5,899 nucleotides of DNA from positions 1 to 5,899 of the forward strand of contig JAITAZ010000196.1 of NCBI GenBank assembly GCA_031283825.1. The letters are read 5' to 3'. How positions within the stretch are numbered: position 1 is the first letter of the stretch; each line of letters begins with the position of its first letter. The translations under genes were made by a program, and so were the position numbers. Shown here in pieces: positions 1 to 4,964 of this stretch. The DNA is from Planctomycetaceae bacterium. GTDB taxonomy: Bacteria > Planctomycetota > Planctomycetia > Pirellulales > Thermoguttaceae. The notes beneath the pieces are model-generated. The model was not told where the DNA came from. It was given only the letters and a program-made list of their open reading frames with translations, and searched no databases.

Positions 1-173
1 TTTAAATTTATTAAAGTAAAAATTATGGATTTAAATCAAAATTTAATGTTTTAAAAATATTCTCTCTGTGAACTCTGTGTTCTCTGTGGTTAATAAAAAA
101 ACGAGTTTTTAGAAGTTCCTATTTATCAATTAAAAAATTTTTCCGAGTTTTTAATTTTTACTAATTTACCAAT
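1..173. other. AT-rich non-coding leader upstream of the UbiA-like gene
   Basis: No convincing coding frame is visible on either strand. The stretch is very AT-rich. It contains a 9-bp tandem repeat (64-90, listed separately) and a 10-bp direct repeat CGAGTTTTTA at 102-111 and 144-153. No purine-rich ribosome binding site is seen just before the ATG at 174, and no confident -35/-10 pair could be picked out of the AT-rich background. It presumably carries the promoter of the downstream gene. Confidence 0.5.
64..90. repeat. Three tandem 9-bp units, CTCTGTGNN
   Basis: Three contiguous 9-bp units share CTCTGTG and differ only in the last two bases (AA, TT, GT): 64-72, 73-81 and 82-90. Read on the - strand the core is CACAGAG. 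From memory, similar CACAGAG-rich strings turn up between genes in many unrelated bacterial genomes, but this was not checked here. The repeat lies in an untranslated AT-rich stretch about 85 bp before the first gene. Its function is unknown. Confidence 0.7.
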
Positions 174-890
174 ATGACTATATTACAGTTATTGCGTATT
201 TCGGCGTTGCCGACGATTTTATCTAACGTGTTGGCGGCTTATTTAATTGGGCATGGCGATAATTTTGTATTGTTGTTATTTCTTTTTGTGTCGGCATCGT
301 CGATTTATCTTGGCGGGATGGTTCTCAATGATTACTTCGACGCAGACCTAGACGCAATCGAACGTCCCGAAAGACCTATTCCTTCAGGCAAAATTTCGCT
401 TCAATCTGCGTTCATATTAGGAATGAGCTTAACAACAATCGGAGTCTTCATCGGTTTTATTTGTCCTTTTCTTGGTCAAGGCGGCGTTTCTGAAAAACGC
501 ATGGCAATTGCTCTTGTAACAATTCTATTCTGTTGTGCGATCTCTTATAACGCTTTCTTGAAACGCATGTCAATTATCGGTCCGGTTACAATGGGCGCGT
601 GTCGGATTTTGTGTTATCTGTTTGTTTTTTTTACGGTCGAGCAAACCGTGTTGACGTCTCATGTGATTTGGTCTCTTCTAGTTGGAACATATATTATGTG
701 TCTGACAATGGTTTCGAGCTTCGAAGCAAATTCGCCAAAAATACAAAAATGGGCGAGTATCGCGTTATCGATGTTGATTCCAATCGACGCTGTAGCGTGT
801 TTGTTTTTTGTTGGTATAATACCCGCTCTTTTTGTGATTTCGTTGTATCCATTAACAATTCTGCTCCGACGATTTGTCTCAATGACATAA
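174..890 (+). CDS. UbiA-superfamily prenyltransferase-like membrane protein, short form
   Basis: This is a very hydrophobic 238-residue protein with about seven or eight candidate membrane helices. The first UbiA signature NDxxDxxxD is intact at N52-D53, D56 and D60, followed by R64/R67 and PIPSGKIS (68-75). In UbiA enzymes this motif binds the Mg-diphosphate of the prenyl donor. A YxxxxKR-like motif follows at Y125-R131. The second Asp-rich motif is not evident: the expected place reads SSFEA (181-185), keeping only E184. EboC-type relatives also lack a canonical second motif, which makes an EboC-like assignment possible but unproven. Family members are usually near 290-300 residues; this one ends about 50 residues after E184, so one or two C-terminal helices seem missing. 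The ATG at 174 fits the usual N-terminus (LLRISALPT) although no ribosome binding site is visible. The family alkylates aromatic or other acceptors in the membrane; the substrate cannot be inferred. Confidence 0.8.
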   Translation: MTILQLLRISALPTILSNVLAAYLIGHGDNFVLLLFLFVSASSIYLGGMVLNDYFDADLDAIERPERPIPSGKISLQSAFILGMSLTTIGVFIGFICPFLGQGGVSEKRMAIALVTILFCCAISYNAFLKRMSIIGPVTMGACRILCYLFVFFTVEQTVLTSHVIWSLLVGTYIMCLTMVSSFEANSPKIQKWASIALSMLIPIDAVACLFFVGIIPALFVISLYPLTILLRRFVSMT

Positions 891-982
891 AAATAAAGTA
901 ACGACACGCGCTAATTTTTCGCTCATAATTCCAAATTCATAATCCTGAATTTTACTAAACTCACGTAATCAAATTTATAAAA

Positions 983-2371
983 GTGCTTGAAGGTAAAACT
1001 GTATATTTTCTTGGCAAGTTGAAGGCTTCGAATCGTGCGGAGGCGTCGCGAGTGGTTCGGGGTTGCGGCGGCGAAGTTGTGCGGGAATTGTCGTCGTCGG
1101 TTAATATTGTAGTTGTTGGCGAAGGCGATATCTTGTCTTGTAACTGGAATTTGTGGAACGACCAACTCGACTCTGCAACGAAAGCGGCTTTTGAATCAGG
1201 TCGGCTTGAAATAATCACGGAAGCGTTCTTTTGGTGTAAATACGACAACGAGCAAACGGTTGAAAATTCCGAGTTGACTCAATCGCTTTTCACGCCGTCA
1301 ATGTTATACGAGATAACGAAACTTCCGCTTTCGATAATTCGTCAACTTGAGCGTCGTCAACTGATAATTCCTTCTCGTCGAATTCATCGTCTCAACTACT
1401 ACGACGCTGAAAGCGTTTTGACTCTACGAATTGTCCGCAGTATGCTTGACTCCGGCGTTTCGGCGACTCAAGCAATGAATATGTTGCAAAAAATAAAACG
1501 TAATTCAAGCAATATCGATTTGTGTAAATCGGCAGACATTCAATTTAACGGCAGAGAATTATTTATCGTTACAAAAAATGGCGCGGCTGATCTTCGCGGA
1601 CAACTTTTATTTCAATTCGTAACAGACTCAAGACAATCCGAAATCGATTTGCATGATCAACGTAATCAATTTAATCAACAGAATCAACCGAGTCAAAATT
1701 TGTCGAATCAATTTACGGCGTTAGTGTCCACGATTACGGATCGCGACGAGTTAGAGCGATTAGAGTTTCAGTTGAAATCGGGTCAATCTGAATTTTTATC
1801 ATTTTTAGACGGAGTATTTGAGGGCGGCGCGAGTCGGATTCGCAATCGGGATCAGGAGCAAGAGCAGAGTTTGAATCAGCATTTTGGAAGTTGGGAGCAG
1901 ATTCAAAGTCTTTATGATGCTGCGTGTCATGCGGAGTTGTCGGGCGATTTGGACTTGGCGGTGGAGATTTATCGTACAATAATAATAACGAGCGGTTCGA
2001 CTCCGCAGTTGAATTTTCAAATTGCCGAATTATTGTATCGGCGCGGCGAGTTGGCGGCGGCGAGGGAAAGATATTTTATAGCGTTGGAGCAAGATGAAGA
2101 ATTTGTAGAAGCGCGTGCGAATTTAGGTTGTGTGTTGGCGGAGTTGGGCGAGGATCAGCTTGCGATTGCGGCGTTTCGGGGTGCGTTGAAGTATCATCAG
2201 GATTATGCGGAGGTGCATTTTCATCTTGGGATGTTGTTGAGTCGCGTTGGTGTAATCGTTGACGCTGTCGAGCATTTGCAATTATTCATAGACTTAACGC
2301 CGGATTCGCCGTGGGTTGCGAAAGCAAATGATACAATTCAAGCTATTGAAAAGATGACTAAAAGCGTTTAA
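983..2371 (+). CDS. BRCT + MerR-type HTH + TPR multidomain protein
   Basis: Residues 1-87 look like a BRCT domain: LEGKTVYFLGKL at the start, the GG turn at 29-30, hydrophobic NIVVVG (41-46) and IITEAFFW (77-84). Residues 103-173 resemble a MerR-type winged helix: LFTPSMLYEI, then LPLSIIRQLERRQLI as the HTH, HRLNYYD (135-141) as the wing, and RIVRSMLDSGVSATQAM. A linker (about 220-250) is rich in Gln and Asn. From about 305 to 460 there are roughly four TPR units with typical pairs such as LGCVLAELGEDQLAIAAFRGAL. MerR modules usually bind DNA, BRCT domains bind phosphopeptides or DNA, and TPRs bind proteins, so a DNA-associated scaffold or regulator is a reasonable inference. No effector-binding domain of classical MerR regulators is seen. 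GTG at 983 is the first usual start after the in-frame stop at 956 and puts the BRCT at the N-terminus. No ribosome binding site is visible. The gene lies 92 bp after the UbiA-like gene and may be co-transcribed with it. Confidence 0.8.
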   Translation: MLEGKTVYFLGKLKASNRAEASRVVRGCGGEVVRELSSSVNIVVVGEGDILSCNWNLWNDQLDSATKAAFESGRLEIITEAFFWCKYDNEQTVENSELTQSLFTPSMLYEITKLPLSIIRQLERRQLIIPSRRIHRLNYYDAESVLTLRIVRSMLDSGVSATQAMNMLQKIKRNSSNIDLCKSADIQFNGRELFIVTKNGAADLRGQLLFQFVTDSRQSEIDLHDQRNQFNQQNQPSQNLSNQFTALVSTITDRDELERLEFQLKSGQSEFLSFLDGVFEGGASRIRNRDQEQEQSLNQHFGSWEQIQSLYDAACHAELSGDLDLAVEIYRTIIITSGSTPQLNFQIAELLYRRGELAAARERYFIALEQDEEFVEARANLGCVLAELGEDQLAIAAFRGALKYHQDYAEVHFHLGMLLSRVGVIVDAVEHLQLFIDLTPDSPWVAKANDTIQAIEKMTKSV

Positions 2372-2681
2372 CTTTAATAGAAATTAGTAGCTATTCAGCA
2401 GCGATTTTTATAATGTTATTTTTTTTTTAATAAACAAAAAAGGCAATATTCAGTAATAGTTTTTAGAGGACAAAGGCGGTGTCGTTGTTTTAAATCGTAA
2501 ATTAACAATTCAAAGACATTGTTCATGAGTTTTCTCAAAAGATTTTAAACCCAATGTCTCATTTGTCGCCTTAAAAAAAATGTTGCGATTGAAAAGTTAA
2601 AAAAATTTATCAATTGCGAATTTCACGTAGAATTGTTGGCGGTTTAAAAAACGTTATAAAAATTTCGTTGGTGTAATTTGA
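2372..2681. other. Intergenic region with hairpin element B
   Basis: No gene is seen here on either strand. It opens with GTAGCTATTC (2387-2396), which matches the outer arm of palindrome C (4689-4698) at 9 of 10 bases but has no partner arm nearby. A T-tract follows at about 2419-2428, then element B (2466-2570), then about 110 bp of AT-rich sequence. No clear intrinsic terminator follows the preceding gene; element B is the only strong structure downstream of it and is not followed by a T-run. Confidence 0.5.
2466..2570. repeat. Palindromic hairpin element, copy B
   Basis: This is the diverged sister of copy A at 4269-4372. The left arms align without gaps (2467-2496 against 4269-4298, 25 of 30 bases identical), the middle parts are the same length (44 nt), and the right arms both begin GATTTTAAACC and end near TTTGTC followed by TTAAAAA. 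B folds into a long imperfect hairpin: the AGGACAAAGG side against the right end CATTTGTCGCC, TTTTAAATC (2488-2496) against GATTTTAAA (2541-2549) with one mismatch, and an inner AATTCA/TGAGTT stem. It lies in the gap after the BRCT/MerR/TPR gene. It resembles a REP/MITE-like or structured-RNA repeat; no known family is assigned. Confidence 0.75.
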
Positions 2682-2762
2682 ATGTTGTTTGTGATTATTT
2701 ATTTTTTATTGAGTCTGTTTTCCGTTATTTCGGGGGGCGGTTTTAATTTGGTGTGGAATTGA
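2682..2762 (+). CDS. Possible 26-residue hydrophobic leader peptide
   Basis: An ATG opens a 26-codon frame encoding MLFVIIYFLLSLF followed by SVISGGGFNLVWN, that is, one membrane-length hydrophobic stretch. Its TGA (2760-2762) ends one base before the ATG of the phosphohexomutase-like gene, a spacing typical of translational coupling. The ATG is preceded by TTGGTGTAATTTGA, and the next gene's start by the very similar TTGGTGTGGAATTGAG; GGTG in each can pair with CACC in the 16S anti-Shine-Dalgarno tail. The peptide is too short to recognise. The alternative is a chance open frame in AT-rich sequence, so this is a hypothesis. Confidence 0.35.
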   Translation: MLFVIIYFLLSLFSVISGGGFNLVWN

Positions 2763-2763
2763 G

Positions 2764-4224
2764 ATGGTAACTCAGAATGCATTATTTACTGGTTCGTATG
2801 TTTATCGTCAGGATCATATACTTGGTCTTGTTGAAGACGGTTTGAGTGCGGAGCTTTATCGTAGTTGGGGTTATGGTCTTGGTCGGATGTTATTATCTGA
2901 TTCGTTGGCGGTGGTGTCGTCTGATATAAGGGCGTCGTCATTACCGTTTAAGGCGGCGTTGATTGAGGGGTTGATATCTTCTGGCGTGCGTGTGATTGAT
3001 CTTGGCGTATTGCCGATGGATGTAGCGGCGTATGCGAATGACACGCTTTCAGCTTCGTGTTGTGTTTGTGTTACGGGTGATTGGCATTCGGCGCGTTGGA
3101 ATGGGTTGCGTTGGCATTTATCGGAATCTGAATTATCTATATCGGAGCAAGTTGAGCGTTTGAAGGAGGTTGCGTCTGGTTCTCCGGTGATTGATTTGGC
3201 GGCGGTTCATCGTTCGATGCCGGTGGGGCGATTTCGCAAGCATGACATAACGTTTCATTGGATAGCGTGGGCGCAGGATGTGTGGCATGATGCGAATCAG
3301 CGTCAGATTCGGGTATTGGTTGATACGATGCATGGTTCGTGGTCTGGAATAGCTGGGTTGGCGTTGCGGGCGATTTTTCCGCATGTTCATTTTGAGACGA
3401 TTCGTGATATTCAGAGTGAGGGGTTTGGCGGAGTGATTCCGAATTCGCGAATTTTGGATTCAATTGTATCGACGTGTAGGGCGGTGAGGAAGTGTAGGGT
3501 TGATTTTGGCGTGTCGTTGGATGCGGATGCCGGTAATTTTACGATAATTGATAATGAGGGTAATCCGTTGAGTGTTGAGGAGATGCAGTGGCTTTTTATT
3601 AGGCATTTGTTGTGTGATGCGCTTGAGGGCGAGTGTTTATTGTATGATGCGGCGTGTTCGGAGGTGGTGATTAATGAGGCGATTAGGTTGGGAGCGAAGC
3701 CGATAGTTTCTGGGATGTCGTCTGATTGTTTTATTAGTAACATGCGTCGAACTAATGCGATTTTGGGGATAACGTCTGAGGGCGGATTATATTTTCGTGG
3801 GACGGGAGTGGGGCGTAGGATAGTTGTATTTGCGATTAGTTGGGTGATTGATTATATGCTTTGTGCGACATTTAAGTTATCTGACTGGCGTAAGACGTTA
3901 CCGGCTTTTTATATTACGCCTGAGTTACGGGTGAGTTATGGACGTGTTGATGATATAGTGAAACATTTATCTAATGAGTGGATGAGTGAGCCGATGGAGA
4001 CGGTTGACGGATATAATTTTTCGGGTACGGCGTCTCGGGTACATATTAGGCTGATTGTTGGTTATGATCAGGTTGGATTTAGATTTGAGTCGAGGAGTAG
4101 AGAGGGGTTGGACAATATAATTCAGAGGAGTTGTATAGCGTTATCGAGTTTTGGCGAAATTTCGTCGAATTTATCTGACCAATACAAGCAATCATCTCTT
4201 TCGTACAACGCAAATTTTGATTGA
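2764..4224 (+). CDS. Alpha-D-phosphohexomutase-fold protein, probable pseudoenzyme
   Basis: The 486 residues follow the phosphomannomutase/phosphoglucomutase layout along their whole length: SSDIRASS (52-59), then KAALIEGLISSGVRVIDLG; the catalytic-loop region at 101-116; VLVDTMHGSWSGI (184-196); IPN (225-227); DFGVSLDADAGNFTIID (247-263); LGAK (309-312); ILGITSEGGLYF (333-344); and a C-terminal segment DGYNFSG...R429. Active enzymes transfer phosphate between C1 and C6 of hexose phosphates. Here all four loops are altered. TASHNP reads TGDWHS, with D106 in place of the phosphoserine, though the following NG (113-114) is kept. DGDADR reads DADAGN, losing the third Asp and the Arg. GEESGH reads ITSEGG. 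The RPSGTEP phosphate loop reads RLIVGYD. Classical mutase activity is therefore unlikely, while the fold, length and open frame look maintained. ATG 2764 is the only usual start after the stop at 2710. The gene is bracketed by hairpin elements B and A. Confidence 0.8.
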   Translation: MVTQNALFTGSYVYRQDHILGLVEDGLSAELYRSWGYGLGRMLLSDSLAVVSSDIRASSLPFKAALIEGLISSGVRVIDLGVLPMDVAAYANDTLSASCCVCVTGDWHSARWNGLRWHLSESELSISEQVERLKEVASGSPVIDLAAVHRSMPVGRFRKHDITFHWIAWAQDVWHDANQRQIRVLVDTMHGSWSGIAGLALRAIFPHVHFETIRDIQSEGFGGVIPNSRILDSIVSTCRAVRKCRVDFGVSLDADAGNFTIIDNEGNPLSVEEMQWLFIRHLLCDALEGECLLYDAACSEVVINEAIRLGAKPIVSGMSSDCFISNMRRTNAILGITSEGGLYFRGTGVGRRIVVFAISWVIDYMLCATFKLSDWRKTLPAFYITPELRVSYGRVDDIVKHLSNEWMSEPMETVDGYNFSGTASRVHIRLIVGYDQVGFRFESRSREGLDNIIQRSCIALSSFGEISSNLSDQYKQSSLSYNANFD

Positions 4225-4268
4225 GATACTTTGAACGGTAACAAATGGTTCTTTTTGAGGGGACATTT

Positions 4269-4372
4269 GGGACAAAGGGGATGTCGTTATTTGAAATCGT
4301 GATTAACGACTCAAGAAAAAGTATTTTGAGTCTTTTCAAACAGATTTTAAACCAAAACGTCCCCTTTGTCCC
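4269..4372. repeat. Palindromic hairpin element, copy A
   Basis: The element is a nearly symmetrical 104-nt hairpin. The outer arms GGGACAAAGGGGA (4269-4281) and TCCCCTTTGTCCC (4360-4372) are a perfect 13-bp inverted repeat. The middle arms TTTGAAATC (4290-4298) and GATTTTAAA (4343-4351) pair with one G-T wobble in the same register, and GACTCAA (4308-4314) pairs with TTGAGTC (4326-4332) around an 11-nt loop. It is homologous to copy B in the same orientation. Just upstream, GGGGACATTTGGGAC repeats part of the arm. It follows the phosphohexomutase-like gene by 45 bp. GGGACAAAGGGGAC-like arms recall REP-type palindromes mobilised by Y1 (RAYT) transposases, but no transposase is present here and this was not verified. 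Confidence 0.8.
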
Positions 4373-4463
4373 ATTAAAAATAATATGTTTTTTTATTCTT
4401 GAAACGGATGTTCCACATGTTTTGGGCGGGGATTTTTATTGTAACAGATAATAAATTCAGTTA

Positions 4464-4664
4464 GTGCGATATTTTTGAATTTTTTTGTTTTTTTCTAGAT
4501 TGGGTGATCTGCGGAATGGGCATGTTGACAAGATTGAAAAGTTTTTCAATCTCCTTTCGCGGAGTCGGAATATTGTTTATCACGATATTTTTCAATTCGT
4601 CGATTTTGTTTTGAAACGTGATTTGAATTATTGTTTGTTTGCATTTTAGTATTGTGATAAGTAA
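4464..4664 (-). other. Stop-free segment, possible gene remnant (also open on + strand)
   Basis: The - strand is free of stops for 67 codons and has a coding look in its middle: LKNIVINN, then IPTPRKEIEKLFNLVNMPIPQI-like residues (in two parts IPTPRKEIEKLF and NLVNMPIPQI), ending in a Lys-rich tail and TAA at 4461-4463. No ATG lies near its beginning and no ribosome binding site is visible; TTG would be the only usual start. The + strand is also open across the same DNA (4479-4646, TAG at 4647-4649), helped by the palindrome GATTGAAAAGTTTTTCAATC. The product is not recognised. It may be a decayed gene end or chance. Confidence 0.2.
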
Positions 4665-4687
4665 TTAAATAACAAAAATAATTTAAT

Positions 4688-4801
4688 TGTAACTATTCTG
4701 TAAACTACCTTTTTGCGAAAAATAATCCTGATTATGTAGGCAATCTTTCTGCGAAAGTTTGCCTGCATAATCGAAGGTTGTTTATCTCCTGAATAGTTAC
4801 A
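4688..4801. repeat. Palindrome C: terminal inverted repeats around a three-way-junction structure
   Basis: Perfect 11-bp terminal inverted repeats TGTAACTATTC (4688-4698) and GAATAGTTACA (4791-4801) enclose a second stem, TAAACTACCTT (4701-4711) with AAGGTTGTTTA (4774-4784; 10 of 11), and a strong inner hairpin at 4730-4772 (GATTATGTAGGCAA against TTTGCCTGCATAATC, then CTTTC-TGC-GAAAG at the tip). A small TTTTT-GCG-AAAAA hairpin (4710-4722) forms the third arm. The segment 4722-4727 (ATAATC) can alternatively pair with 4730-4735 (GATTAT), competing with the main hairpin. Size and ends suggest a MITE-like insertion or a structured RNA. No clear target-site duplication is visible: the flanking 8-mers ATTTAATT and ATTTTGTG agree at only 5 of 8 positions. 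Confidence 0.75.
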
Positions 4802-4868
4802 TTTTGTGATGAATGAAGTTCAAATCATAAAAAATTATATTTGTTATTTTATCCTTATTATAAAAACC

Positions 4869-4874
4869 TATAAT
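4869..4874 (+). promoter_or_regulatory. Putative -10 box TATAAT for the pentapeptide-repeat gene
   Basis: A perfect TATAAT lies 90 bp before the ATG at 4965 and would place the transcript start near 4881, exactly where a 40-nt hairpin begins. No good -35 hexamer is found at 16-18 bp spacing; TTGTTA at 4841-4846 would need a 22-bp spacer. In such AT-rich DNA a chance match is possible. Confidence 0.35.
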
Positions 4875-4880
4875 TACCTT

Positions 4881-4920
4881 GTTAAATTCTATTCGCGTGT
4901 TGTCGAATATGAAATTTAAC
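4881..4920 (+). promoter_or_regulatory. Imperfect hairpin in the presumed 5' UTR
   Basis: GTTAAATTC (4881-4889) and TATTCG (4890-4895) pair with CGAATA (4904-4909) and AAATTTAAC (4912-4920) around an 8-nt loop, with one small asymmetric bulge. If the TATAAT at 4869 is used, this hairpin forms right at the 5' end of the transcript, a place where stems can protect mRNA from decay. It could instead be an operator for a dimeric regulator. It leaves the ribosome binding site AGGGG (4952-4956) free. Confidence 0.45.
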
Positions 4921-4964
4921 TTTAAAAATTTAAAACCAACTTAACCCAATTAGGGGAAAAAACT

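Larger units (their letters stand above)
4225..4964. other. Long intergenic region with two unrelated palindromic elements
   Basis: This 740-bp stretch holds no recognisable gene. In order it contains hairpin element A (4269-4372), an AT-rich spacer, a segment open on both strands (about 4464-4664) with the palindrome GATTGAAAAGTTTTTCAATC at 4532-4551, the three-way-junction palindrome C (4688-4801), and a promoter-like -10 with a 5'-UTR hairpin (4869-4920) before the pentapeptide-repeat gene. No intrinsic terminator with a T-tract follows the phosphohexomutase-like gene; element A starts 45 bp after its stop and may define the transcript end. Confidence 0.5.

Noticed and set aside
599..901. 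A 100-codon + strand frame and antisense frames over the end of the UbiA-like gene.
   Set aside because: They overlap the real coding frame in other phases; the UbiA frame carries the family motif and membrane helices, and the alternative frames do not continue its C-terminus.
2636..2660. TTGGCG and TATAAA as a promoter for the phosphohexomutase-like gene.
   Set aside because: The spacer is only 13 bp, too short for a sigma70-type promoter, and TATA-like strings are common in this AT-rich gap.
3133..3743. Several antisense frames of 85-110 codons across the phosphohexomutase-like gene.
   Set aside because: They are shadows produced by the G/T-rich codon use of the + strand gene, with no recognisable motifs.
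4269..4372. Hairpin A (and B) as an intrinsic transcription terminator.
   Set aside because: On the + strand the stems are followed by ATTAAAAA or TTAAAAA instead of a T-tract, and on the - strand no T-run follows either, so a classical Rho-independent terminator is not supported.
4245..4451. A 68-codon + strand frame starting with ATG just after the phosphohexomutase-like gene.
   Set aside because: It runs straight through both arms of hairpin element A, so its residues are dictated by the palindrome, and it has no ribosome binding site or recognisable protein character.
4532..4551. Palindrome GATTGAAAAGTTTTTCAATC as an operator or terminator.
   Set aside because: It has no T-tract after it and lies far from any gene start; it is noted only as part of the both-strand open segment.
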